Notes under the pieces: model-generated
Database searches by the model: none
Told to the model about the DNA's origin: nothing
Seen by the model: only the letters and a program-made list of their open reading frames with translations
Source: an uncultured bacterium
Lineage (GTDB): Bacteria; Gemmatimonadota; Gemmatimonadetes; Palauibacterales; KS3-K002
Direction of reading: 5' to 3'
NCBI GenBank assembly: GCA_947581845.1
Contig: CANPVY010000085.1
Coordinates: 1 to 20,649 of the forward strand
DNA: 20,649 nt
Shown here: piece after piece, positions 8,948 to 16,432 of the stretch
How the letters are laid out: each line of letters starts with the position of its first letter
How positions within the stretch are numbered: the first letter of the stretch is position 1
Translations under genes and position numbers: made by a program

Positions 8948-10261
8948 TCAGTATCCGGAACCCGTTCCCCAGATGCTGATCGAGAGGGCGGTGACCAGAC
9001 CGTCCCCTCCTGCAACCCCCCAGCGTCCGATCGCGAAGTCGGTGTGGACCGGGCCACTGTGGATCCCCAAGCCGCCGGTGTAGGCGAGCTGGGAGAAATC
9101 AGTCGCCAGGCCGGCACGCAGCGGCAGGGCCGGGATCAAGCGCAGCTCCCCACCTACCGCGAACGTGCGGTCCCAGCTGGCGCGGAGTGTTCCCCCGATG
9201 AGCTCGGTGTAGTCCGCTGATAGGCTGAGGTTGCGGCTCAAGCGATACACGGCGGCGAGACGCAGACGCCTGGGTACTTCTGCCTCGTCGAGCCTGTCCA
9301 TGACGCGCTGCTGTTCCTCGGCCCCGAGCTCGTGGAACGTGCGTGTCGTGTCGGTGAGGCTCGTGCTGTCGAAATCGGCCGTTACGGTATAGGAAGTCAG
9401 CTCGAAATCCTCCTCGTTCCAGGAGATGCCGGCGAACGCGTTCTGGAGCGAGATTCCGAGGGTCAACAGCGAATCGTAGTCCATGGCCGCCCCCAGATCG
9501 AGGGACCAGACGCGGCCGGCATCGGCATCGGTCGATGCCATCACCTCAGCCTCCGCGTCGAGGACCAGCGGATCCGCTGTGAGGAGGCTTCCTCTATCAT
9601 TCAGCTGCACGAAGCCGTGGGCCACGCCGTACCTGACCGTCGCACCGACGGAGAACTGCGTGTCCAGCCAGTCAAGCGCCGGGATCGTGAATGGCTGGGC
9701 ATAGGAGACAAAGGCGCTGCTCATCGCCCAGGCCTGCGCCTGCGATCCCTCCAGAGTGAAGTCGCCCCCGCTGCCGTCTTCACCGACGTTACCGAACAGT
9801 AGGAGCTCGAGCGCATCAGGCGACACCTCGAGTTCTCCCCCGCCAACCGCGCCGACGCCGAACGCGAATCGGCCGATGCTGGCCGCGACCGCGTGGGCAC
9901 CGATGTCGAAGCTGAGCTCGAACATCCGGTCGGGGTCGTCCTGGCGGATGTCTGCGAGGAGCTCCGACTTGGTCGCGTCGTCGATGTACTCGCCGTAGAG
10001 ATCGGCGATCTGGCCGTAACTGAGCGAGTTGTTGTTCACGTAGGCACTCGCCCCTGGCAATCCGATCGAGAAGCTCGGTCGGTCAGGCAACCCCAGATTC
10101 GCCGGGTTCCAGAAGGGCGCCTCGTAGCCACGTGCTCGCGCCATGTACGAGTTGGCAAGCGCGAGGCCGCGCGCACTTGGGGCCGGCGACTGCGCACCAG
10201 CTTCTCGGGCAGCGCAAGCCAGCAGCGCGCAAGCGATCGTTACAATCCGATAGAGTCTCAT
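8948..10261 (-). CDS. Outer-membrane beta-barrel protein (PorV/DUF5723/TraF-like)
   Basis: 437 aa from ATG 10261-10259, with GGGAG seven bases upstream; a GTG two codons earlier is less well placed. A signal peptide is clear, with probable cleavage after the AGA at 21-23 (ARE-AGA-QSPA). A possible LLAC lipobox at residue 16 is noted but fits a barrel poorly. The mature N-terminus contains SYMARARGYEAPFWNPANLG, typical of PorV/TraF/DUF5723-like barrels in which a conserved WNPANL follows a gating segment. The rest alternates short polar turns with amphipathic strands and ends in ...GTGSGY with a terminal aromatic residue, as expected for barrel-assembly recognition. The preceding gene, 13 bases upstream, encodes a lipoprotein, suggesting an envelope pair. 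Substrate unknown. Confidence 0.75.
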   Translation of the reverse strand: MRLYRIVTIACALLACAAREAGAQSPAPSARGLALANSYMARARGYEAPFWNPANLGLPDRPSFSIGLPGASAYVNNNSLSYGQIADLYGEYIDDATKSELLADIRQDDPDRMFELSFDIGAHAVAASIGRFAFGVGAVGGGELEVSPDALELLLFGNVGEDGSGGDFTLEGSQAQAWAMSSAFVSYAQPFTIPALDWLDTQFSVGATVRYGVAHGFVQLNDRGSLLTADPLVLDAEAEVMASTDADAGRVWSLDLGAAMDYDSLLTLGISLQNAFAGISWNEEDFELTSYTVTADFDSTSLTDTTRTFHELGAEEQQRVMDRLDEAEVPRRLRLAAVYRLSRNLSLSADYTELIGGTLRASWDRTFAVGGELRLIPALPLRAGLATDFSQLAYTGGLGIHSGPVHTDFAIGRWGVAGGDGLVTALSISIWGTGSGY

Positions 10262-10274
10262 AGTCACTCTCCCG

Positions 10275-11420
10275 CTACCGGCCGACTCTGATCGTACTGG
10301 TCACCGTCAGCTCGGTGTCCAGCGCCAGATCTGGCGTCAGGCGACTGAGGTTGGAGCGGCCGAAGTCCGTCCGCGTGCCCCAGGCGACGCCGCGATAGCC
10401 GACGTAGACGGAATCGGGATTCGGAAAGTCCGCGATCCACTGGATCTCCTCCACCGACAGCTCGCCGGACTGAACCAGGTTCGGTGTGAACACGAGCCCG
10501 TCCAGGCGCACTTCCCGGCCCGCTATGCCGGAGAAGAGGTCCGCCTCCGAGGCGGCGATGGAGACTTTGAGTGTCCCGTCCACCTCCGCGTTGTGGATCA
10601 GCTTGAGCTCGTACACCGCACTCTGGACCCGCTTGGCGAGCTCCTCCCGAACGTCTTGTTCGACCTCGGCCCCGAAGCGTTCGTCCAGCGTGTCGGCGTC
10701 AACGACCACTGTCACAGCGGTGGCCATGATCGTGTCGAGTGATGCCTCAAACACAGTGGTCAGACTGTTGTCGATCTGGACCGTCTGGCCGTCGTCTGGA
10801 GAGAAGGCATGGAACACGATCCTGAATCCATCGATCAGTTCCGCGTCGTTGATGTCGAGCGTGCGCTCGAGACTGGCGCCGGCGGGAAGCGGGTCTGAGG
10901 CGCCGCTGACCAGGAGGCTGTCAATCAGAGTTCCGCTGCCGAGATCGCGCACGGCAAGGGCGACGTAACCCGGCGGATCGGCATTCGGCCTCAGAGGGTC
11001 GAAGTTGAGGTTGTTGTGCACCCGCAGCAGCAGCGCGGCACTGAGGATCTCGACCGAGACCAGGTCCGCGTCACTGAACGTCACCTCCAGGGAATCAGTG
11101 TACTCGAACGTGGGCACAGCCACCGTCTGACCTTCCCACGCCAGGCAGTCGGGGCACATCTCAGCGAGGCTGTAGGCGACGTTGTCTTGCTGGGCTTCGA
11201 CGCTGAAGACGGCCTGCCCATCGACTGAGTCGACAGCGACCAGCCCGGGCAGGAAATCGACGATCGAGAGCGGATCAGAGCTGAAGGGGGCCATCACTCC
11301 GATGTCCCATTCAGGTGCCTCGGGCAACTCGCAGGCGGCCAGGATGGCCAGCCCGACGCCGGCCGCTGACAGCAGCAGGCGGCGCAGGCGCGACACGGCT
11401 GGCCTGATGATGGCTAGCAC
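10275..11420 (-). CDS. Hypothetical lipoprotein, partner of the barrel gene
   Basis: I do not recognise a family. The GTG at 11420-11418 is preferred because GGAGG lies five bases before it, giving 381 aa; an ATG four codons upstream (11432) has no ribosome site, and the open frame beyond it is Pro/Ala-rich and not protein-like. The N-terminus is basic (RPAVSRLRR), then hydrophobic, with lipobox LAAC and lipidated Cys at residue 30. The mature part is acidic and beta-rich, with repeated strand-turn patterns, and has a CPDC pair at 89-92 that could form a disulfide or bind metal. The stop is 13 bases from the barrel ATG, and the barrel's ribosome site lies in that gap, so the two are surely co-transcribed. 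Confidence 0.75.
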   Translation of the reverse strand: MLAIIRPAVSRLRRLLLSAAGVGLAILAACELPEAPEWDIGVMAPFSSDPLSIVDFLPGLVAVDSVDGQAVFSVEAQQDNVAYSLAEMCPDCLAWEGQTVAVPTFEYTDSLEVTFSDADLVSVEILSAALLLRVHNNLNFDPLRPNADPPGYVALAVRDLGSGTLIDSLLVSGASDPLPAGASLERTLDINDAELIDGFRIVFHAFSPDDGQTVQIDNSLTTVFEASLDTIMATAVTVVVDADTLDERFGAEVEQDVREELAKRVQSAVYELKLIHNAEVDGTLKVSIAASEADLFSGIAGREVRLDGLVFTPNLVQSGELSVEEIQWIADFPNPDSVYVGYRGVAWGTRTDFGRSNLSRLTPDLALDTELTVTSTIRVGR

Positions 11421-11502
11421 CGGAACCTCCATTGTGAGTGTCTGGGGAGAGGGCGACGCCGGAGCAGGCTGCTCGGCGGGACTGGCACGCATCGCTTGCC
11501 TG

Positions 11503-11517
11503 GCGGACCAGGTCCGC
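11503..11517. promoter_or_regulatory. Perfect 15-bp palindrome, candidate operator
   Basis: GCGGACC-A-GGTCCGC is a perfect 7+1+7 palindrome in the divergent region between the lipoprotein operon and the glycosyltransferase gene. It lies 83 bases upstream of the lipoprotein start and 145 bases before the glycosyltransferase start. Its symmetry suits a dimeric regulator, but no regulator can be assigned. Confidence 0.35.
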
Positions 11518-11661
11518 GCCGGCCTGAGAGTACCCCGCAACTCCCTTGAAGTTTCGGGCGCTCCAGATCATCCTCCCACGTCAGGAGCTGCCGCTCTATA
11601 TTTACGCTTTGCATCGCCGTATCGAGTCTGTGTACCCGGTCGCGGTGGTAGGGGCTTGGCG

Positions 11662-12483
11662 TTGAGGTATCGTACTTCCGTCATCCTGAGCACTTACAAC
11701 CAGCCGTATCATCTAGAGCGGGTCTTGTGGGGCTACGCGCGCCAGTCATGGCAGGACTTCGAGCTGGTGGTGGCAGATGACGGCTCGGGCTCCGAGACGC
11801 GCGAGCTTCTCGATCGCTGGCGGCGAGAGACCGGTCTGGATCTCAAGCACGTCTGGCACGAGGATCGCGGCTTCCGCAAGAACGAGATCCTGAACCGTGC
11901 GATACTCGCCACGGATGCGGACTATCTCATCTTCTCGGATGGCGACTGTGTCCCGCGGGATAACTTCGTCGAGGTGCACGTGCGGCATGCAGCGCCAGGA
12001 CGCTTCCTGTCAGGGGGAGTGCTGTGGCTCTCGCAGCAGCTGACGGATCAGATCACGGTGGACGACGTTCGGAGCGGTTGCGCCATGGAGCCGAGCTGGT
12101 TGCTTCGGCGAGGCTGGCGCCCGCGCCATCGTCGGCTGCGGTTGATTCGGGCACCGCGTCTCGCTGCAGCCCTCGATTTTCTGACGCCGACTGCTGCAAC
12201 GTGGAACGGCCATAACGCGTCGACTTGGCGTCGGCATCTGATCGACGTGAATGGGTACGATATGGATCTCGCTTACGGGAACGAGGACCGCGCGCTCGGT
12301 ACTCGGCTCCAAAACTCCGGGCTTCGCGGAGAGTGCGTGCGTTATCGCGCGCCGCTACTTCATCTGGCACACGAACGCCCGTATCGTGATCGGTCGGTCA
12401 TTGACCGCAATCGTCGGGTGCGCAAGCAGCTCGCCCGAAGTGGCGCGGTGCGCGCACGCCTGGGTATCGCGGAGCTCGGATAG
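11662..12483 (+). CDS. Family 2 glycosyltransferase
   Basis: 273 aa from TTG 11662, seven bases after AGGGG. The frame is open upstream to 11182, but that part has no glycosyltransferase character and is antisense to the lipoprotein gene. The GT-A fold is clear: VILSTYN at 7-13, VADDGS at 37-42, and the metal/nucleotide-binding DGD at 93-95 (FSDGDCVPRD). A C-terminal WNGHNAS and GYDMDLAYGNEDRALGTR (NED at 207-209) resembles the Glyco_transf_7C catalytic end. It should add a sugar from a nucleotide donor to a glycan or lipid acceptor at the inner face of the membrane; donor and acceptor cannot be read from sequence. It stands alone, about 115 bases before the sugar kinase operon. Confidence 0.88.
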   Translation: MRYRTSVILSTYNQPYHLERVLWGYARQSWQDFELVVADDGSGSETRELLDRWRRETGLDLKHVWHEDRGFRKNEILNRAILATDADYLIFSDGDCVPRDNFVEVHVRHAAPGRFLSGGVLWLSQQLTDQITVDDVRSGCAMEPSWLLRRGWRPRHRRLRLIRAPRLAAALDFLTPTAATWNGHNASTWRRHLIDVNGYDMDLAYGNEDRALGTRLQNSGLRGECVRYRAPLLHLAHERPYRDRSVIDRNRRVRKQLARSGAVRARLGIAELG

Positions 12484-12538
12484 CAGTTAGGACGGGCAAG
12501 CTGATTGTGACAGAGGCGCTAGCGGTCATGACGGCTTT

Positions 12539-12566
12539 GGCTGGAGAGAGCGCGAGGCCAGCCTTT
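12539..12566 (+). terminator. Weak candidate terminator after the glycosyltransferase gene
   Basis: GGCTGG (12539-12544) and CCAGCC (12558-12563) pair over a 13-base loop and are followed by only TTT. The position between the glycosyltransferase and ROK kinase genes fits partial termination, but the stem is short and the T-tract poor. Confidence 0.25.
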
Positions 12567-12597
12567 GACCAGAGACAGAAAGTGGGGGCTTAAGGCG

Positions 12598-13596
12598 ATG
12601 TCTGGCGTGCCGAAAGCTGACTGGGTCGTCGGGGTCGACATCGGCGGCACCAATCTAAACGTGGGTGTCGTTCCATTGGCAGGAGGGCTACCGATCACCT
12701 TTCGGACGGAGCCGACGGAGCCGCAGCGCGGCGCCAAGTTCGTCGTCGATCGCGTGGTCAAGTTGATCAAGGACGCGATCAGCGATGTGATGGAGGAGAA
12801 AGGCTGCGGGCTGGAGGATTTCGCTGGAGTGGGCATTGGAGCGCCCGGACCGCTCGATCGCAAGACGGGTACCGTGATCTCCACCCCGAACCTCGGCTGG
12901 CGGAACTTCCCGCTGCGCGACCTGATCCAGAACGCGGTGAACTTGCCGGCGACGCTGGACAACGACGCGAATGCGGCCACGTACGGGGAGTGGTGGATGG
13001 GCGCAGGGCGTGACACGCGCACGCTGGTGGGTGTGACGCTCGGTACGGGGATCGGTGGTGGGATCGTGTTCAATGGCGAACTCTATCACGGCACCTCCGA
13101 CGCAGCGGCGGAGATCGGTCATATGACCATCGACTCTACGGGCCGCAAGTGCAATTGCGGCAACTATGGCTGCTTGGAGGCTTACGCCTCAGGGCCGGCG
13201 ATCGCAGCACGTGCGATCGAGGGTCTCGAATCCGGTGCCGATTCGATCCTGCTTGAGCTCGCAGGTGATCTCCAGGACATCACGGCCGAGATGGTGTCCG
13301 AGGCCGTGGTGCGAGGTGATAGCTATGCGACGGAAGTCATCAATGACACCGCCAAGTTCCTGGGCGTCGGGTTGGCGAATCTGATAAATATCCTGAATCC
13401 AGAGGTGTTGGTGATCTTCGGCGGTGTGGCGCGAGCCGGTGACCACCTGTTCGTTCCGTTGCGTGCCGAGATACGTCGGCGGGCGTTCCGGGTGGCCGAG
13501 GAAGCTTGCCGCATCGTCCCGTCCGAGCTCGGAGGCAAAGCCGGAGTGATCGGAGCTGTCGCCTGCTTCAAGAGTGAGGTCTACGGTGCGCTATGA
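12598..13596 (+). CDS. ROK family glucokinase
   Basis: Phosphorylates glucose or a related sugar with ATP in the cytoplasm. 332 aa from ATG 12598, with GGGGG nine bases upstream; an in-frame TTG eleven codons earlier has no better signal. The phosphate-binding motif DIGGTN is at 14-19, the catalytic Asp is D113 in LDNDAN, and the ROK zinc site is complete: H165 in EIGHM with C175, C177 and C182 in CNCGNYGC. LGTGIGGG at 138-145 is the second phosphate loop. A complete zinc motif and length near 320 support a true glucokinase rather than a ROK repressor; no N-terminal DNA-binding helix is present. Sugar specificity (glucose versus N-acetylmannosamine or other) is uncertain. First gene of a probable operon through 16428. 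Confidence 0.92.
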   Translation: MSGVPKADWVVGVDIGGTNLNVGVVPLAGGLPITFRTEPTEPQRGAKFVVDRVVKLIKDAISDVMEEKGCGLEDFAGVGIGAPGPLDRKTGTVISTPNLGWRNFPLRDLIQNAVNLPATLDNDANAATYGEWWMGAGRDTRTLVGVTLGTGIGGGIVFNGELYHGTSDAAAEIGHMTIDSTGRKCNCGNYGCLEAYASGPAIAARAIEGLESGADSILLELAGDLQDITAEMVSEAVVRGDSYATEVINDTAKFLGVGLANLINILNPEVLVIFGGVARAGDHLFVPLRAEIRRRAFRVAEEACRIVPSELGGKAGVIGAVACFKSEVYGAL

Positions 13597-13763
13597 CGGC
13601 GCTTGGCTGGTGGGCCTCGCATGTCCAGAAGGAAATGATTAGCTTGGGCGTCGGTACCCTCCTCGATCCGCTCCAAGCGTCAGGATATCGTGCTGCCGGG
13701 CCGGCGAATGCGACGGGAGAAGCCTCGTTCGGCCCTGCCCAGTTCTTGGCCCCTGAGTGTTAG
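13593..13763 (+). CDS. Possible small protein of 56 residues between the two sugar kinases
   Basis: An ATG overlaps the ROK stop (ATGA) and the reading frame stays open for 56 codons to TAG 13761-13763, three bases before the PfkB ATG. The product begins MTALGWWASHVQKEMISLG and has no recognised domain. It has two adjacent Trp near the start and one Cys as the last residue. It is in the same frame as PfkB, separated only by the TAG and one codon. Third positions are about 68 percent GC by my count, close to the regional background, which does not argue strongly for coding. The tight junctions on both sides are the main support; it may equally be a spacer. Confidence 0.25.
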   Translation: MTALGWWASHVQKEMISLGVGTLLDPLQASGYRAAGPANATGEASFGPAQFLAPEC

Positions 13764-13766
13764 GAC

Positions 13767-14732
13767 ATGCCCATTCTCGGGGTCATCGGGACGATGGTCT
13801 GGGACACGATCTGGCGTGAGTCGGGCGTCAGATCGCCGGTGGAGGAGTGGGGCGGGATTAGCTACGCGCTTGCGGCCGCCGACGCGGTCGCGCCGCGGGA
13901 TTATCAGGTGAGACCTCTCGTCAAGCTGGGACACGATCTGGCGGAACGGGGGCGCCGGTTTCTCCAAGAGCTGTCGGTCATCGAGACGGACGCGACGCTT
14001 GCCGTCGTGGACGCGCCCAACCCGCGTGTGGAGCTCCGTTACACGAGCGGCGAGCGCCGTGGCGAGTGGCTGCGGGGCGGCGTGCCGCCCTGGACGTGGG
14101 CGGAATTGGCGCCCCGGATTGCGGGGTGTGACGCTCTATACGTCAACTTCATCACGGGTAGTGAGTTCGATCTCGAAGTCGCCCAGCAGGTGCGGCGAGC
14201 GTTCGGCGGCCCGATCTACGCCGACATGCATTCCCTGCTGCTGGCGACGGGTGCCGGCGGCCAGCGTTACCGCCGCTCGCTCGACCGTTGGTCTGAATGG
14301 CTGCGCTGCTTTGACGTGGTGCAGCTCAACGAGGATGAGCTCCGCGCTATCAGCGCCCATTGGGGAGACCCCTGGGAATTCGCCGCTGCTGTAGTCGGCC
14401 GCCAGCCCGAGCTGCTCTTCGTGACACTGGGACCGAACGGCGCGGCCTACGTGATGGCCGCAGACGCGCTGCCGCTGGGTCGAGCGGGGCGGAGTCGTGC
14501 AGAGAGCCGGGTGACACTTCGCACGGGTCGCGTAGCGGCAGTGGCCGCGGAAGGCGGTGACCCGACAGGTTGCGGTGACGTCTGGGGAATGACCGTGCTC
14601 CGAGCGCTACTTGCTGGCCGGGATGTGGAGTCGGCGATGCAGCTCGCCAACGCCGCTGCCAGCCGCAGCGTGGCACATCGCGGCGCGTCGGGGCTGAATC
14701 GCTTCTTGAGAGGTGAGATCGAGCTTGCCTAG
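13767..14732 (+). CDS. PfkB/ribokinase family carbohydrate kinase
   Basis: 321 aa from ATG 13767. The ribokinase fold is shown by the N-terminal strand LGVIGTMVWDTI, a GG pair at 29-30 for sugar binding, and the anion-hole/catalytic box GDPTGCGD at 264-271, in which D271 is the likely base. The first residue after GGDP is Thr rather than the usual DTxGAGD arrangement, so this is a divergent branch of the family. The middle, NFITGSEFD followed by VVQLNEDELRAIS, matches the usual kinase core. It phosphorylates a sugar, nucleoside or related alcohol with ATP; the substrate cannot be read from sequence. It lies between the ROK kinase and the STAS-ATPase genes, with 27 bases to the next start. Confidence 0.82.
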   Translation: MPILGVIGTMVWDTIWRESGVRSPVEEWGGISYALAAADAVAPRDYQVRPLVKLGHDLAERGRRFLQELSVIETDATLAVVDAPNPRVELRYTSGERRGEWLRGGVPPWTWAELAPRIAGCDALYVNFITGSEFDLEVAQQVRRAFGGPIYADMHSLLLATGAGGQRYRRSLDRWSEWLRCFDVVQLNEDELRAISAHWGDPWEFAAAVVGRQPELLFVTLGPNGAAYVMAADALPLGRAGRSRAESRVTLRTGRVAAVAAEGGDPTGCGDVWGMTVLRALLAGRDVESAMQLANAAASRSVAHRGASGLNRFLRGEIELA

Positions 14733-14759
14733 TCGCTTGCAGTCGCCGAGGGGCAGTCG

Positions 14760-15686
14760 GTGACGACGCACGTGCTTCCTGTGCCGGAGACCCTGGATGA
14801 TCGGGGGTTCGAGACCTTGGTCACGAGCTGGGTCAGCGTGGGGGGCGGCCGCATGTTGCTCGATGCTCGACATGTCCGCTGGGTGAGCCCATACGGGATC
14901 CTCGGGCTCCTGGCGGCCGGAGCGGCGTCGCTGAGGCGGTCGGGCGAGCGGCCGTTGCTGCAGCCGCCGGAGAGTAGGGAAGTCGTCAGCTACCTCGCTC
15001 GCATAGGGTTCTACGAGCAGGCGCACCGGGTGTTCGACTTTCATGAGCGCGTGAGGAGACGCCCTGCCGGCGAATCGGATGCTCTGTTGGAGATCACGCC
15101 GATCCAATCGCACCAAGACGTCCACGATGTGGTGGATCGCGTGCGTGATCGGGCCGCAGCGATTCTCGGCAAGCGGCTCGGTTATCCGCCGCCGGCGGTG
15201 CTTCACTTCAGCGTGATCCTCTCCGAGGTGTGTCAGAACATCGTCGAGCATGCCGGCGCCGATGGTTGGGTCTCAGCTCAGACCTACAACTGGAAGCAGA
15301 GGCTGGGACGCCAGGTCGTCGTCATCGCCGTGACGGACGTGGGTATGGGTTTCCGCGGCTCACTGGCGCGCGAGCATGCTCAGCGTTACGGTGATCGCTG
15401 GTCGGACGAGACCGCGCTGGAAGCGGCGTTCTTGCACGGGGTCTCCCGCTACCGCGACCCGGGTCGCGGCCAGGGCCTGCAAGGAATCCGCAAGCAGGTA
15501 TCGCGCTGGAACGGTCTTTTCACTATAAGGAGTGGAACGGCACAGATCGCCGAGGTTCCCGACTGGATCGACAAGGAACCGATCGCGGGCGACCTGCCTG
15601 ATTTTCCGGGAGCTCAGATACAAGTCGTGCTGCCGCAGATCATCCCGCCGGGCGGCAGTGGCGAAGGAGGGCGTGGGGATGGGTGA
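14760..15686 (+). CDS. STAS-like domain fused to GHKL (anti-sigma type) ATPase
   Basis: 308 aa from GTG 14760, with GAGGGG six bases upstream. Residues about 10-90 look like a STAS domain (LLDARHVRWVSPYGILGLLAAG), but the position of the usual phosphoacceptor serine is taken by Pro/Tyr, so it is probably not phosphorylated. Residues about 110-290 are a histidine-kinase-like ATPase: N box SEVCQNIVEH (E156, N160, H164), G1 box DVGMG (193-197) and G2 box GRGQGL (235-240). No phospho-histidine or sensor domain is present. Relatives act as serine kinases or anti-sigma factors in partner switching. The end overlaps the next gene by 8 nt, so the two are made together. Its target here is probably the STAS protein encoded next. 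Confidence 0.82.
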   Translation: MTTHVLPVPETLDDRGFETLVTSWVSVGGGRMLLDARHVRWVSPYGILGLLAAGAASLRRSGERPLLQPPESREVVSYLARIGFYEQAHRVFDFHERVRRRPAGESDALLEITPIQSHQDVHDVVDRVRDRAAAILGKRLGYPPPAVLHFSVILSEVCQNIVEHAGADGWVSAQTYNWKQRLGRQVVVIAVTDVGMGFRGSLAREHAQRYGDRWSDETALEAAFLHGVSRYRDPGRGQGLQGIRKQVSRWNGLFTIRSGTAQIAEVPDWIDKEPIAGDLPDFPGAQIQVVLPQIIPPGGSGEGGRGDG

Positions 15687-16428
15687 TCCGGCGACGAGAG
15701 GAATGGCTGTGGGTGTCGAGACGGTACTTCACACTCGGGTGGCGACCCTGTACAGCAACCTCGTGACGAGGCCGACCGGCCGTGCGGTGCGGGTGGCGAT
15801 CGAGCAGCAGATTCAGGACAGCGGTGGCCCTTGCCTAGCGATCCTCGATTTCTCGCACGTCGGGGTGATCGATTTCAGCTGCGCCGACGAGGTGATCGCC
15901 AAGCTGTTGCGGACCTACCGACGGCCGGACCGACCCTGTGAGGCGTTCTTCCTGGCGCACGGTGTCTCGGAGCATCACAGAGACTTGATCGAGGCGGTGC
16001 TCCAGCGCCACAACCAGCTGCTGGTGGCGGTGGAGTCGGGGCGGCCAGCGCTGTGGGGCCCGGCCCCGGCACGGTTGCGTACGGCGTGGGATTGTCTCAA
16101 CCGGCTGGGCTGTGCGTTCAGCGCCGAGTTCGCCTCGGCTCGCGGCGTCAGCCCGCATGCCGCCAGCTCTTGGCTGAAGCGCCTAGCGAACTGGCGCGTG
16201 GCCGTTCGCGAGGCCGGCGGGCGTTTCGCCAGCCTGTGGGCCATCCTCGAGCGCCGTCCGGGCTATGGTGGGGAGGTAATGGAGATGAGTCCCTACGGCA
16301 TCGCAGCGGAGAGGATCGCGCCGTATGGCCCGAAGGACGAGGCGAGCGATCGCGTTGCAGCCGGCGCCGAAGACGTGACCACCTTCCCACACGAGTCGGA
16401 AGAGATCGATCAGTTGCCGGCTTGGTGA
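15679..16428 (+). CDS. STAS domain fused to winged-helix DNA-binding domain
   Basis: 249 aa from ATG 15679, with AAGGAGG eight bases upstream, inside the end of the STAS-ATPase gene. Residues about 15-115 contain a STAS-like core: LAILDFSHVGVIDFSCADEV, where S67 aligns with the phosphorylated Ser58 of SpoIIAA. Residues about 131-187 read as a winged helix: a LNRLG helix, then AEFASARGVSPHAASSWLKRL (turn and recognition helix), then a wing VREAGGRFASL. A 45-residue acidic, disordered-looking tail follows. A STAS protein that itself carries a DNA-binding domain would be regulated by phosphorylation without a separate sigma factor. The domain calls are by eye; the function is inference. Confidence 0.75.
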   Translation: MGDPATRGMAVGVETVLHTRVATLYSNLVTRPTGRAVRVAIEQQIQDSGGPCLAILDFSHVGVIDFSCADEVIAKLLRTYRRPDRPCEAFFLAHGVSEHHRDLIEAVLQRHNQLLVAVESGRPALWGPAPARLRTAWDCLNRLGCAFSAEFASARGVSPHAASSWLKRLANWRVAVREAGGRFASLWAILERRPGYGGEVMEMSPYGIAAERIAPYGPKDEASDRVAAGAEDVTTFPHESEEIDQLPAW

Positions 16429-16432
16429 ACGT

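Noticed and set aside
11597..11602. TATATT as a -10 element for the glycosyltransferase gene
   Set aside because: No -35-like hexamer lies at a suitable distance upstream, so it was not listed as a promoter.
11182..11661. Long N-terminal extension of the glycosyltransferase
   Set aside because: It is antisense to the lipoprotein gene, low in complexity and has no domain; the GT-A fold begins right after TTG 11662.
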